A stretch of DNA of 62,940 bases from CAZWRV01 sp964636325 (GTDB lineage Bacteria > Verrucomicrobiota > Lentisphaeria > Victivallales > GWF2-50-93). Each line of letters begins with the position of its first letter. Position 1 is the first letter of the stretch. The position numbers and the translations under genes are program-made. The DNA lies in the NCBI GenBank assembly GCA_964636325.1, contig CAZWRV010000033.1, positions 1-62,940 on the forward strand, written 5' to 3'. Shown here in pieces: positions 37,344 to 45,472 of this stretch. The notes under the pieces are model-generated. The model saw nothing but the letters and a program-made list of their open reading frames with translations, did not search any database and was not told the origin of the DNA.

Positions 37344-38285
37344 ATGAGCAATAACAAATCGGAATTGAGGCAGGCGCTTTCGAGGTTGGTGAAGGACAAG
37401 TTTGCGGCGGCCTCGCTTTTCATACTCTGCGCCTTCTTTGCCGCCGGACTATGCGGGGAAATTTACTCGGTCGTATGTTCGCAGAGCGAGATCACGCCGG
37501 TCTATGACAGGGGCGACATCGCGAACTCATACCAGGCGCCGTCATGGAAGAACTGGCTGGGGACCGACTACAAGGGGCGGGATGTCATGCTGCGGGCGAC
37601 CGCGGCAATCAGGACGGCGGTGAAGATCGGAGTGACCGCCTCGCTGATCTCGGTGCTGCTCGGCGTGGCTCTCGGAGCGCTTTCCGGCTACTACGGGAAG
37701 CTTGTTGACGACATAATAGTCTGGCTGTACAGCGTCTTTGCCGCTATGCCGACGCTTCTTTTCGTGCTCGCCTTCTCGCTGCTTGTCACAAAGGGCTTCC
37801 TGTTCCCGCCGCTTGCCAAGGGGTTCGCGGCCTTCTCCGGGCTCCTTCACATGGAGCCTGGGATGATGGCGCTCTACATCGGCATCGGGCTGACCGGCTG
37901 GGTCGGGATATGCCGCGTGGTGAGGGCCGAGGCGATGCGCATCCGCGAGATGGCCTACATCCGCTCGGCCAGGGCGCTCGGCTACCACGACCTCAGGATA
38001 ATATTCGTCCACCTCCTGCCCAACCTGATGCACCTGGTCATAATATATTTCACATTGCGGTTCGCGTATGCGGTGATGACCGAGGTCATCGTGAGCTATC
38101 TCGGACTCGGCGTCCAGCTCGAGCCGAGCTGGGGCGTCATGATCGCCGACGGCCAGCAGAGGCTCTGGCGCGGCGTCTGGTGGGAGGTCGCGGGCGCAAC
38201 CGGCTTCATGTTCGTCTTCGTCCTCGCACTCAACATCCTCGGCGACGCCCTCAGGGACGCGCTGGATCCGAGGCTTAAGAAGTGA
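37344..38285 (+). CDS. OppC/DppC-type ABC transporter permease
   Basis: A 313-residue inner-membrane permease with an N-terminal anchor helix, a periplasmic segment ending WLGTDYKGRDVMLR (the GTDxxGRD hallmark of OppC/DppC permeases) and five further hydrophobic segments. The cytoplasmic EAA loop is EAMRIREMAYIRSARALGY followed by LPN. It would form half of the channel of a peptide or oligosaccharide importer. No partner permease, ATPase or binding protein lies beside it, so its system must be encoded elsewhere or upstream partners were lost. Its stop overlaps the first possible start of nadD. Confidence 0.88.
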   Translation: MSNNKSELRQALSRLVKDKFAAASLFILCAFFAAGLCGEIYSVVCSQSEITPVYDRGDIANSYQAPSWKNWLGTDYKGRDVMLRATAAIRTAVKIGVTASLISVLLGVALGALSGYYGKLVDDIIVWLYSVFAAMPTLLFVLAFSLLVTKGFLFPPLAKGFAAFSGLLHMEPGMMALYIGIGLTGWVGICRVVRAEAMRIREMAYIRSARALGYHDLRIIFVHLLPNLMHLVIIYFTLRFAYAVMTEVIVSYLGLGVQLEPSWGVMIADGQQRLWRGVWWEVAGATGFMFVFVLALNILGDALRDALDPRLKK

Positions 38286-38290
38286 TTTCA

Positions 38291-38926
38291 ATGATGGCCA
38301 GGAAAGACATCATCGGCATATTCGGCGGTACCTTTGATCCGCCGCATCTGGGGCACACGGGCCTTGCACGGGAGATTTTGAACTGCGGGGCCGCGGAAGA
38401 GATCGTGTTTGTCCCGGCGCCGGTTCCTCCGCACAAGCCCGGTTCGCCTTCCGCGGATTTTGCCGACCGTCTGAAGATGCTCGAGCTTGCAGTGGCGGGA
38501 GTTCCGCATTTTTCCGTTTCGGACATTGAAGGCAGGCGCGAAGGGCCGTCCTACACCTACGACACGCTAACCGAGCTTTCAGCCATGTTTTCCGGCGCGG
38601 AGATCCGACTTGTGCTCGGCGCGGACAGCCTTGAGACTCTACACTCCTGGCACAAAGGACGGGATATAGTGCGTGAATGGAAGTTGATCGTGTACCCTAG
38701 GCCTGGGCATAGTCCGTCCGAAGCAAGCCTTTCGGAAAACTGGGACTCGGTTACGGCCGCCGGACTCGCGGCGTCGATCCTTCCCATTAAAGCCGTTTTC
38801 GACATTGCTTCCACTGAAATAAGATATAGAATAAGGCAAGGGAAGACTCTGGACGGCCTCCTGGCGCCCCAGGTGCTTCGACACATCCGCGAGAAGGGGC
38901 TGTATAAGGGCGATTGTTCGCCGTAA
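38291..38926 (+). CDS. nadD: Nicotinate-nucleotide adenylyltransferase
   Basis: About 211 residues. The nucleotidyltransferase motif GIFGGTFDPPHLGH and the C-terminal DIASTEIRYRIRQGK block (S/T-x-x-R motif) identify NadD, which makes deamido-NAD from nicotinate mononucleotide and ATP. The start is ambiguous: GTG 38282 overlaps the permease stop, while ATG 38291 and ATG 38294 are more conventional. The block nadD-rsfS followed by rodA is a widespread arrangement of housekeeping genes. Confidence 0.94.
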   Translation: MMARKDIIGIFGGTFDPPHLGHTGLAREILNCGAAEEIVFVPAPVPPHKPGSPSADFADRLKMLELAVAGVPHFSVSDIEGRREGPSYTYDTLTELSAMFSGAEIRLVLGADSLETLHSWHKGRDIVREWKLIVYPRPGHSPSEASLSENWDSVTAAGLAASILPIKAVFDIASTEIRYRIRQGKTLDGLLAPQVLRHIREKGLYKGDCSP

Positions 38927-38953
38927 GACGTTAAACAATTCTGGAGGAGATTG

Positions 38954-39394
38954 ATGGCAAAGGCAAGGACCCCGAAAAAGAAGGATTCCACCGCGGCCAG
39001 GATGGAAGCTCAGAAGGAGAGGGCCGCCAAGCTCGCACGGCTCTGCGCAAGGGCTGCAGACAACTGCAAGGCTTCGGACGTCATTGTCCTTGAAATGACC
39101 GATCTTTCGACGCTTTGCGACTATTTTGTCATATGCACCGGCAATTCGGCACCTCAATTGAAGGCCATCGCCGACCATATCGAGGAAGACGTGAGGAAGG
39201 CTCTGCAGGCGAAGCCGGTTTCCGTGGACGGGGATCCGTCGAGCAAGTGGGTCGTCATGGATTACGGAGGGGTCATGGTCCACATCCTTTCGCCGGAGAC
39301 CAGGGAACGCTACCAGCTTGAGAACGTATGGGGCGACGCGCCGCGGCTGGAGAAGAAGATTAGCGCGATGAGAAGGAAGAATGAGAAGGCCTGA
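38954..39394 (+). CDS. rsfS: Ribosomal silencing factor RsfS
   Basis: 146 residues from ATG 38954, preceded by GGAGGA at 38943-38948. Conserved RsfS blocks are present: CKASDVIVLEMTDLSTLCDY, ICTGNSAPQLKAIADHIEE, KWVVMDYGGVMVHI and YQLENVWGDA. It binds L14 on the large subunit and blocks subunit joining in stationary phase. A lysine-rich N-terminal extension of ~35 residues precedes the core domain. It overlaps the next gene by 14 bp. Confidence 0.95.
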   Translation: MAKARTPKKKDSTAARMEAQKERAAKLARLCARAADNCKASDVIVLEMTDLSTLCDYFVICTGNSAPQLKAIADHIEEDVRKALQAKPVSVDGDPSSKWVVMDYGGVMVHILSPETRERYQLENVWGDAPRLEKKISAMRRKNEKA

Positions 39395-40001
39395 CATAGA
39401 CTCATGGGACGAGCGCACCTGGGAGAAGGTCTTCCGCGAGGACGACAGGCGGATCAACCTCTACATGAGGGATCTGCCCTTCATCATTGATCTTCCCGCG
39501 GAGGACGAGATACTTTCTGAAAAGATGAACTCTCCCGCCGACGGATTCCCCGAATACGGAATGCTGGGCGAATGGGGTTATTGCGATGACTGCGGCGAGG
39601 ACTTCGAGGAGTTCGGCATGTCGGGCGGCAGCCGCGGGCTTGTGCTCGAGGCGGAGATATACAACGGAGCATACTCGCTTGCCGTGGAATGGGCGGAGTT
39701 TAGCTCGATCCATATCGGGGCGAAGCACCGCGAGGCCGGCGTACTTGTCCTCGGCACCTACGGTCTTCTCCTCCTGAGGATACTCTACATAATGGAGACG
39801 GATCTTGAATACACCCATCTCCTCAGGGCCCACTCTAAGAGGCTGTTCTCTACGGTGGACAGGCTTGCCGGCCAGATAAGGGCGCTTTCGGAAAAGGCGC
39901 CGGAGCTTGCCGGGCTCTTGCGCAGGCACCTGGACAAGCTGGAGAAGCTCAGGGAGAAGTCCGCCGACCTCTGCTCTGCCCTGAAGAAGGAAAATGACTG
40001 A
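39381..40001 (+). CDS. Conserved-context hypothetical protein
   Basis: A 206-residue protein I do not recognise. It has an acidic N-terminal half with a C-x2-C pair (GYCDDCGEDFEE), a mildly hydrophobic middle (GVLVLGTYGLLLLRILYIM) and a charged helical C-terminus (KLEKLREKSADL). It overlaps rsfS by 14 bp and rodA by 8 bp, so it is translated as part of the nadD-rsfS-rodA transcription unit. A cell-envelope or metal-binding role is possible, but nothing specific can be shown. Confidence 0.75.
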   Translation: MRRPDIDSWDERTWEKVFREDDRRINLYMRDLPFIIDLPAEDEILSEKMNSPADGFPEYGMLGEWGYCDDCGEDFEEFGMSGGSRGLVLEAEIYNGAYSLAVEWAEFSSIHIGAKHREAGVLVLGTYGLLLLRILYIMETDLEYTHLLRAHSKRLFSTVDRLAGQIRALSEKAPELAGLLRRHLDKLEKLREKSADLCSALKKEND

Positions 40002-41145
40002 CTACAACGAACAGAAGAAGGAGCTTGCGGCCGAAAGCCTGATCCGCAAGGCTCTTTCCAGCTATGAATTCCTGCAGGTCGTCCCGATGCTGCTGCTGAT
40101 ACTGACCGGCATCGCCTTCATATACGGGATCGGCCAGCAGATCGGCACCGCCGAGGCGGAACGATACTGGAAGAAGCAGCTTTTCTGGACGGCTGCGGGG
40201 CTGTGCCTCTGGTTCTATCTTGCCGTCTTCTTCGACTACCGGCACCTGAAAAAGCTTGCGCCCTTGATATATGTCCTTGCGCTCGCCGGCCTCGTCGGGG
40301 TGCTTCTTATGGGCGCCCGGATAAACGATTCGAGGCGCTGGTTCCTGCTGGGCCCGGTGATGGTTCAGCCGTCTGAATTCTCGAAGCTGGCGCTGATCAT
40401 TGTGAACGCATCGGTCCTTTCGATCAAGAACTTCGACGTGAACAGGCTTAACCATTTCGCCGCCCTGGTGCTCCTGAACGGGGCCCCCTTCGTCCTCACG
40501 GTCATGGAGCCCGATCTCGGCGCGGCGGTCATGCTGGTGCCTGTGGTCGGCCTGATGGTCTTTGCCGCCGGGCTGAAGTTCCGCTGGATATTCCTTGCCG
40601 CCTTATTCATAGGTTGCACGATCTGGTTTTCGTTCCCGTTCCTGAAGGACTACCAGAAGGAGCGCATAAATACTTTCTTCAACCCCGAGAAGGATCCCGC
40701 CAACCGCGGCTGGAACGCGCTGCAGTCGCAGCTCGCCGTAGGAAGCGGAGGCTTCTTCGGGAAAGGCTTCATGCAGGGTACTCAGAACACGCTCGGCTTC
40801 CTGCCCAGGACAGTCTCTAAGACCGACTTCATATTCTCCGTGATAGCGGAGGAGACAGGCTTCGCCGGATCGCTTTTCATAATCGGGCTTTATCTCGCGC
40901 TGCTCGCGTCGATCTTCAGAATCGCGATCTCGACCTGCGACGATTTCGGGCGCTTCATGACCATGGGCGTGGCGGCGGTCTTCTTCCTGCACTCGTTCAT
41001 CAACATGGGCATGACGATGCGGCTGCTGCCCGTGAAGGGCCTCCCCCTGCCGCTCGTAAGCTACGGGGGTTCCTTCATGATATGCAACCTCGTCGCGCTC
41101 GGGATACTGCAGTCCGTATACAGGCTGCGAAAGACGGAGCTGTGA
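39994..41145 (+). CDS. rodA: RodA/FtsW SEDS-family peptidoglycan glycosyltransferase
   Basis: A 383-residue polytopic SEDS protein. Conserved blocks include RRWFLLGPVMVQPSEFSKLA, MEPDLGAAVMLVP, IAEETGFAGSL and the C-terminal GLPLPLVSYGGSFM. These enzymes polymerise lipid II with a partner class B PBP during elongation (RodA) or septation (FtsW). Length and the absence of division genes nearby favour RodA. It overlaps the upstream gene by 8 bp, and the next small gene starts 2 bp after its stop. Confidence 0.92.
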   Translation: MTDYNEQKKELAAESLIRKALSSYEFLQVVPMLLLILTGIAFIYGIGQQIGTAEAERYWKKQLFWTAAGLCLWFYLAVFFDYRHLKKLAPLIYVLALAGLVGVLLMGARINDSRRWFLLGPVMVQPSEFSKLALIIVNASVLSIKNFDVNRLNHFAALVLLNGAPFVLTVMEPDLGAAVMLVPVVGLMVFAAGLKFRWIFLAALFIGCTIWFSFPFLKDYQKERINTFFNPEKDPANRGWNALQSQLAVGSGGFFGKGFMQGTQNTLGFLPRTVSKTDFIFSVIAEETGFAGSLFIIGLYLALLASIFRIAISTCDDFGRFMTMGVAAVFFLHSFINMGMTMRLLPVKGLPLPLVSYGGSFMICNLVALGILQSVYRLRKTEL

Positions 41146-41147
41146 AG

Positions 41148-41450
41148 ATGCCGTACGAGAAATTCGACAAGGACTCGCTTATCCTGCGTGACGAGCTTGC
41201 GATAGACCGCACCAGGCTTGCAAACGAGAGGACGCTTCTTGCATACCTGCGGTCGGCGATCGCGCTGGTGATAGCAGGGATGACAATCATCCATTTTTCC
41301 GGCAAGATATGGTACACCGTCCTGGGATTCACATGCATCCCGGCGGGATTCATCACATGCGCCATAGGGATCGTGCGCTACCGCAAGATGGACCGCAGGA
41401 TTTTCCCGCTGAGGAAGGATGAGGACGGAAAAGGCGCCGGCGGCTCCTAA
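41148..41450 (+). CDS. DUF202 small membrane protein
   Basis: 100 residues. The N-terminal ELAIDRTRLANERTLLAYLR block is the DUF202/YidH-like signature, followed by two hydrophobic segments and a charged C-terminus. ATG 41148 is 2 bp after the rodA stop, so it is translationally coupled. Inner-membrane location is expected; molecular function of the family is unknown. Confidence 0.88.
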   Translation: MPYEKFDKDSLILRDELAIDRTRLANERTLLAYLRSAIALVIAGMTIIHFSGKIWYTVLGFTCIPAGFITCAIGIVRYRKMDRRIFPLRKDEDGKGAGGS

Positions 41451-41465
41451 AAGCCTACCGGCGCC
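41433..41465 (+). terminator. Hairpin at the end of the nadD-rodA unit
   Basis: GGCGCCGG (41433-41440) pairs perfectly with CCGGCGCC (41458-41465), with an AGGCT-like inner pairing. It overlaps the last codons of the DUF202 gene. There is no U-tract. Confidence 0.45.
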
Positions 41466-41470
41466 TGAGG

Positions 41471-41610
41471 CTCCTCCGAAATTTGATCATCTTTGTCGGT
41501 AGCTTTGTCGGTAACTTTATCGTCTTCCGGAGGGTTGAGCCAAGCTCAACCGCGGCTCCGACAAGCGTCGCCCTCCGCCGAGTTTTTGACCGACAGAGTT
41601 GGATATTGGA
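41471..41610 (-). repeat. Repeat A, inverted copy
   Basis: On the minus strand: ACTCTGTCGGTC, a GGCGGAGGGCGA block, the hairpin GGTTGAGC-TTG-GCTCAACC, CTCCGGAAGACGATAAAG with tandem CGACAAAG-like units, and the end motif at 41471-41484 (two mismatches to AAGTTTCAGAGGAG). It fills the gap between DUF202 and peroxiredoxin. Confidence 0.75.
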
Positions 41611-41613
41611 TAT

Positions 41614-42234
41614 TCAGACGTGCTTCGACAGATATTCGGCCACCCCGGCCGCCGTCGGCTTCACTCCTTCGTCGCCGGCCTTCCAGTTGGCCGGGCAGAC
41701 GTCCCCGTGCTTCTCGAAGAACTGAAGCGCGTCCACCATCCTGAGCACCTCGTCTACGTTCCTCCCGAGCGGAAGATCGTTAACAAGCGCATGACGGACC
41801 TTCCCCTCCTTGTCTATCAGGAAAAGGCCGCGAAGGGAAATCGCCTCGTTGAGGAGAACCCCATAAGATCTTGAGATGCTTTTGTCAAGGTCTGAAACAA
41901 GCGGATATTTGATGCCGCCTATCCCGCCTTTGTTGACAGGGGTGTTCTTCCAGGCCCAGTGCGTAAAGTGCGAGTCCACGGAAACTCCTACCACCTCGCA
42001 GTTCCTCTTCTTGAACTCGTCAAGCTTCCTGTCGAACGCAATTATCTCCGACGGACATACGAAGGTGAAGTCCAAGGGATAGAAATACAGCACCACATAT
42101 TTCCCCCTGAGCGACGAAAGGGTGAAGTTATCCTTGAAGCTGTTGTCAGGCATGACTGCCGTCGCCTTGAAGTCCGGCGCGTAGTCCGTTACGAGAGTGC
42201 ACGGGCATCCTCCGTGGCTGTGAGAATCGCACAT
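41614..42234 (-). CDS. 2-Cys peroxiredoxin (AhpC/Prx1 type)
   Basis: A 206-residue thiol peroxidase. The peroxidatic Cys is C60 in DFTFVCPSE and the resolving Cys is C180 in HGDVCPANWK, so it is a typical 2-Cys enzyme that reduces H2O2 and organic hydroperoxides. An unusual N-terminal extension HSHGGCPC adds a His/Cys cluster that could bind metal. AAGGAG precedes ATG 42234. It is transcribed divergently from the Cys-rich small protein at 42415. Confidence 0.95.
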   Translation of the reverse strand: MCDSHSHGGCPCTLVTDYAPDFKATAVMPDNSFKDNFTLSSLRGKYVVLYFYPLDFTFVCPSEIIAFDRKLDEFKKRNCEVVGVSVDSHFTHWAWKNTPVNKGGIGGIKYPLVSDLDKSISRSYGVLLNEAISLRGLFLIDKEGKVRHALVNDLPLGRNVDEVLRMVDALQFFEKHGDVCPANWKAGDEGVKPTAAGVAEYLSKHV

Positions 42235-42354
42235 TGATTAACTCCTTCTTTAATTGTCCTTTTCTCGTTTTTTATTCCGAATATTGCACCTTAAAATTGC
42301 CCAAGTGCAGGAAATGTCAAGGCGGGGGAATGATTATTATTCTTGTTTTTGCCC

Positions 42355-42382
42355 TTGACAAAAACAAAGCACGGCATAGTTT
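42355..42382 (+). promoter_or_regulatory. Sigma70-type promoter of the small secreted protein
   Basis: TTGACA (42355-42360) and TAGTTT (42377-42382) are separated by 16 bp and lie about 33 bp before ATG 42415, which is preceded by AGGAGG. Confidence 0.55.
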
Positions 42383-42414
42383 AAAACGAATAAGCCAAAA
42401 TACAGGAGGATGAT

Positions 42415-42789
42415 ATGAAGAAAATCTTGCTCGCACTGGTTCTGTGCTCTTTCACTGCCGCCTTTGTGGCTCTCGCGGAAGAAGCACCTGAAACGAAGGA
42501 GAAATCTGAGAAAGGCGGATGCCCCTGCCAGAAGGGCAAGGCGGAAAAGGTTGCCGTGGCCGACATTCCTGCCGTTGTGAAGGATGCCGCTGAAAAGAAG
42601 GTCGAGGGGATCACGATTACCGGCGCGATGGCCAAGAAGAAGGGCGGCAAGACCGTCTACAAGGTCATGGGCAAGCTTGGCGACAAGGAATACTGCGTAA
42701 TGGTCGACTCCGATGGGACAGTCATTGACTCTAAGGAAAAGGGCGGATGCAAGGGCGGCGAAAAAAAATGCGGAGCCGAGAAGAAATAG
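42415..42789 (+). CDS. Secreted Cys-rich PepSY-like small protein
   Basis: A 124-residue protein with a signal peptide (MKKILLALVLCSFTAAFVAL, then AEE). Mature domain: a lysine-rich stretch with GGCPCQKGK, then a PepSY/DUF2874-like fold (AVVKDAAEKKVEGITI ... GKTVYKVMGKLGDKEYCVMV), then a Cys-containing lysine-rich tail (GGCKGGEKKCG). The same GGCPC motif occurs in the divergent peroxiredoxin (residues 8-12), which may mean a shared metal or redox partner. PepSY domains are often inhibitory or binding modules. Function unknown. Confidence 0.78.
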   Translation: MKKILLALVLCSFTAAFVALAEEAPETKEKSEKGGCPCQKGKAEKVAVADIPAVVKDAAEKKVEGITITGAMAKKKGGKTVYKVMGKLGDKEYCVMVDSDGTVIDSKEKGGCKGGEKKCGAEKK

Positions 42790-42927
42790 GGTGAAGGGGA
42801 TAAGAAGGCCGAATAATTCTTCAAATTTCGGATTCCCCGGCCCGCCCACTACGAAAGGGTGAAAAATGCCCGGAAATGCGTCAGTCTTTTTGCGTGGGGC
42901 GGTGGGGCGGTGGGACGGCGGCATTGG

Positions 42928-43110
42928 CTAGGCCGCCTTTTCCGTTTTCCTGCAGGGGAGCATTGATACGGCGTCCGCGCTTCTGTCCAAAGCCATGGCC
43001 TTGAGCGTCCTTTCCAGGAATTCGGCCGCATCGCGCCTGGCCTTTGACTCGTCGAGAAGCTTCTGAGCCCTCTTGCCGTCCTGCGCCGGCGCAGTCAGTA
43101 TCCTTATCAT
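42928..43110 (-). CDS. Small hypothetical protein
   Basis: About 60 residues if started at ATG 43110, which has GGAGGAG just upstream; an ATG at 43137 would add 9 residues. Basic and helical (ARRDAAEFLERTLKAMAL), no recognised family. It follows panC with ~90 bp between. It might be real on the strength of the ribosome binding site, but could be chance. The rest of 42790-43197 shows nothing. Confidence 0.35.
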   Translation of the reverse strand: MIRILTAPAQDGKRAQKLLDESKARRDAAEFLERTLKAMALDRSADAVSMLPCRKTEKAA

Positions 43111-43197
43111 GCGCTCCTCCGCGCCGAACCTCTTCATCGCAACCCATTGATTTCGATTATCTTATAAATGAGTATAAACACCCGTCCCTCCATCCAA

Positions 43198-44040
43198 TCA
43201 CCCATCCAAGACCCTGTTGTCTATCAGGCGTGTGCTGCCGAAGAACGCTGCGACGGCGGCGAGCGACGGGCCGTCCATTTTATCGGCTGGTTCAAGGGTC
43301 TCGGCGTCAACGATCTCCACGTAGTCGACGCGGCCGCCGGCGGCGGAGATGCGCTTGGAGATTGCTGCGGCGATCTTTCCGGCATCCCTTACGCCGGCCC
43401 CGGCCATGGCCTCAGCCTCGGCAAGGGAGCGCGAGATTGAAAGCGCCCTTTCCCTCTCGTCCTTGGAGAGATACTTGTTCCTCGAACTCATGGCAAGGCC
43501 GTCCTTCTCCCGGACGATCGGGCCCGGGATAATCTTTATAGGAAAATTAAGGTCTCGCACCATCTTCGTCAGAACCTTGAGCTGCTGGAAGTCCTTCTCG
43601 CCGAAGACCGCAATGTCAGGAAGCACCGCGTTGAAGAGCTTCGCGACGACGGTCGTGACGCCGCGGAAATGCCCCGGCCTCGACTTTCCGCAGAGCCCTT
43701 GCGAAAGCTTCTCCTCGACAACCCAGGTGGAGGCGCCGCCGGGATACATCTCGCCGACCGACGGCGCGAATATCGCGTCCACCCCGTGGGATTCGCAGAG
43801 CTTAACGTCCCCGTCGAAGTTGCGCGGATACCTGTCGAAGTCCTCGGACGGCCCGAACTGGGTGGGGTTCACAAAAATCGTCACTACAACCACGTCCGAA
43901 TGCCTCTTCGCCAAGTCCACAAGCGACATGTGCCCTTCGTGCAGGAAGCCCATTGTAGGGACAACACCGATCGTCCTCCCGGACCTGCGGATTTCGCAGG
44001 AGAAGCTCTGCATCTCGGAGATTTTTTCTATTATTTTCAT
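43198..44040 (-). CDS. panC: Pantothenate synthetase
   Basis: About 280 residues from ATG 44040; the reading frame extends 33 bp further to a TTG, but MKIIEKISEMQ is the usual family N-terminus. Motifs: VVPTMGFLHEGHMSLV (the nucleotide-binding HxGH), NPTQFGPSEDFDRYPR, FGEKDFQQL and the KMSKS-like DGLAMSSRNKYL. It condenses pantoate and beta-alanine using ATP in coenzyme A biosynthesis. No panB or panD is adjacent. Confidence 0.96.
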   Translation of the reverse strand: MKIIEKISEMQSFSCEIRRSGRTIGVVPTMGFLHEGHMSLVDLAKRHSDVVVVTIFVNPTQFGPSEDFDRYPRNFDGDVKLCESHGVDAIFAPSVGEMYPGGASTWVVEEKLSQGLCGKSRPGHFRGVTTVVAKLFNAVLPDIAVFGEKDFQQLKVLTKMVRDLNFPIKIIPGPIVREKDGLAMSSRNKYLSKDERERALSISRSLAEAEAMAGAGVRDAGKIAAAISKRISAAGGRVDYVEIVDAETLEPADKMDGPSLAAVAAFFGSTRLIDNRVLDG

Positions 44041-44104
44041 GCCGCGTATCGCCCATAGGATGCCGGCCAACAATTACCGGCGACCGTTTACGACAACCAA
44101 TAAC

Positions 44105-45061
44105 TTACACATAGTTCCCCTCTTTGCGCCAGATGTCCAGCATGAACTCGTAGCGGGAGAGCTGCATCCCTGTATAGACGCAGTTGCTCGTGGAGAAGAC
44201 GTAGCCGCCGCCGGGCATGCCGTGTTTGAGTGCATAGCGGACCGATTCCGCGATCTGGGTGTCGGTGCCGGTCTGCAGGAGCCCGCAGTTAACATTGCCG
44301 ATGAGGCAGACCTTCTTTCCGTAGAGCCTTTTGACTTCGGCGATGTCCACTCCCGCCTGCGGGTCGAGCGAGTGAAGCGCGTGAGGGCGGGTGTCGACGA
44401 GCTGGTCTATTATCGGCATGATGTCGCCGTCGGTATGCTTTATCGTGTAGTAGCCCATGTCCCTGTAGCCTTTTGTGAGTTTCGCCAGATAAGGCGTGAC
44501 GAATTCCGAAAACTGCGACGGACTGAGGAACGGCCCCTCGTTCAGGCAGTAGTCGGAGCAGAGCGCGAAACCGTCGAGCCCGCCCTTCCTCAGCAGCTTC
44601 CGGCCCCGTTCCAACGCGCCGTTCACCCAGTTCTCGGCGTCGCTCTTGAGCTTTTCGGGCTCGTCCACCAGCCTGTAGGAGAACTCCACCATGCTGTTGC
44701 CGTCCGGGATGCCGTATGTGGCGTCGCCGTGGACCATGAGGAAATATTTGTCGCCGCTCTTTTCCCGTATGATGTCCACGAGCCGGAGTATTTCGTCGAC
44801 GCTGCCCGGGTTCGGATGAAGGAAGATCGCGCTGTGCCCGTATTTCTCTGCGGTCATGATGTAAAGGTCGGCCATGTCGTTGCGGTGGAGCTGGCGCTCC
44901 TTCTCCTCCATCTGATCCCACTGCCCGTAATGTCGCTGAGACGGATGTATCTTCCCGAAGGCCTCCATTGTCAGGAAGAATACCAGTTCGAAGTGCGGGA
45001 CTCTGCCTTTTACCTGCCTGCCTTCAAGCGCGCTGATGAAATTCTCCCTCGGTGTAGCCAT
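44105..45061 (-). CDS. Uroporphyrinogen decarboxylase-family protein
   Basis: A 318-residue TIM-barrel protein of the URO-D superfamily (RENFISALEGRQVKGRVPHFE at the start; HSLDPQAGVDIAEVKRLYG; CLIGNVNCGLL). It lacks the N-terminal RPVW-type arginines of true HemE, so it is more like the corrinoid methyltransferases (MtaA/CmuA branch) or an uncharacterised relative. The family's H-x-C zinc motif appears here as KHTDG, so zinc binding may differ. It is transcribed divergently from the cobalamin-riboswitch operon, consistent with, but not proving, a corrinoid-linked role. Cytoplasmic. Confidence 0.85.
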   Translation of the reverse strand: MATPRENFISALEGRQVKGRVPHFELVFFLTMEAFGKIHPSQRHYGQWDQMEEKERQLHRNDMADLYIMTAEKYGHSAIFLHPNPGSVDEILRLVDIIREKSGDKYFLMVHGDATYGIPDGNSMVEFSYRLVDEPEKLKSDAENWVNGALERGRKLLRKGGLDGFALCSDYCLNEGPFLSPSQFSEFVTPYLAKLTKGYRDMGYYTIKHTDGDIMPIIDQLVDTRPHALHSLDPQAGVDIAEVKRLYGKKVCLIGNVNCGLLQTGTDTQIAESVRYALKHGMPGGGYVFSTSNCVYTGMQLSRYEFMLDIWRKEGNYV

Positions 45062-45204
45062 AATCCGTTCCTTAAGTTTTTGGGTTCAGGTGTCGGTGTT
45101 CTGGTGTCAGCAGCCAATGTCCGGATTCCGCCGGACGGCATCCGGCATCTGGTATCCGTCATCTGCTATTTGGAAACAATACACCATGAATCTCCAAATT
45201 CCTC

Positions 45205-45230
45205 TTGACTAATGCGGGCCCGCATATAAT
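45205..45230 (+). promoter_or_regulatory. Promoter of the B12 operon
   Basis: TTGACT (45205-45210) and a consensus TATAAT (45225-45230), spacing 14 bp (short; the -35 assignment is loose), just before the riboswitch. Confidence 0.5.
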
Positions 45231-45240
45231 TTATCTGCCG

Positions 45241-45345
45241 TTTCAGCGTCGAACTCCGTGCAATCCGGAGGCGGTCGCGCCACTGTGAATCCCGCAGGCG
45301 CGGGATGAGTCAGACCCTCGCTGGAACAATCACTGATTGGTGTTT
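45241..45345 (+). promoter_or_regulatory. Cobalamin riboswitch
   Basis: Contains the conserved core GCAATCCGGAGGCGGTCGCG, then the B12 box GCCACTG (45279-45285), a GC-rich arm GAATCCCG...CGGGATGA and GAGTCAGACC. These match in order the AdoCbl riboswitch consensus (AATCCGG...GCGGTCCCGCCACTGT...AGTCAG). It lies between a promoter and an intrinsic terminator in front of an operon holding btuFCD and cobB, the expected targets. Exact ends of P1 are not resolved. Confidence 0.92.
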
Positions 45346-45387
45346 CCGCGTCAGAATTCACCGTCGGCCAGGTTGAATCCAATCCAG

Positions 45388-45421
45388 ACCGGCGCTTCTG
45401 CCAAGGAGGCGCCGGTTTTTG
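45388..45421 (+). terminator. Riboswitch expression-platform terminator
   Basis: ACCGGCGC (45388-45395) pairs perfectly with GCGCCGGT (45409-45416) and is followed by a T-rich run (TTTTT-G-TTTTT). It sits between the riboswitch and the pseudopilin start codon, so ligand binding probably causes premature termination of the whole operon. Confidence 0.85.
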
Positions 45422-45472
45422 TTTTTAACGCGCAATTGAACGCAAAAACAAGGGAAAGGTTTTCAACCGCCA

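Noticed and set aside
41483..41725. Small proteins within repeat A
   Set aside because: The peptide (FRRVEPSSTAAP-like) only reflects the repeat's hairpin and appears wherever the repeat is.
43349..45208. A 619-codon frame antisense to panC and the URO-D-family gene
   Set aside because: Spans two real genes and their spacer; composition is that of a shadow frame.
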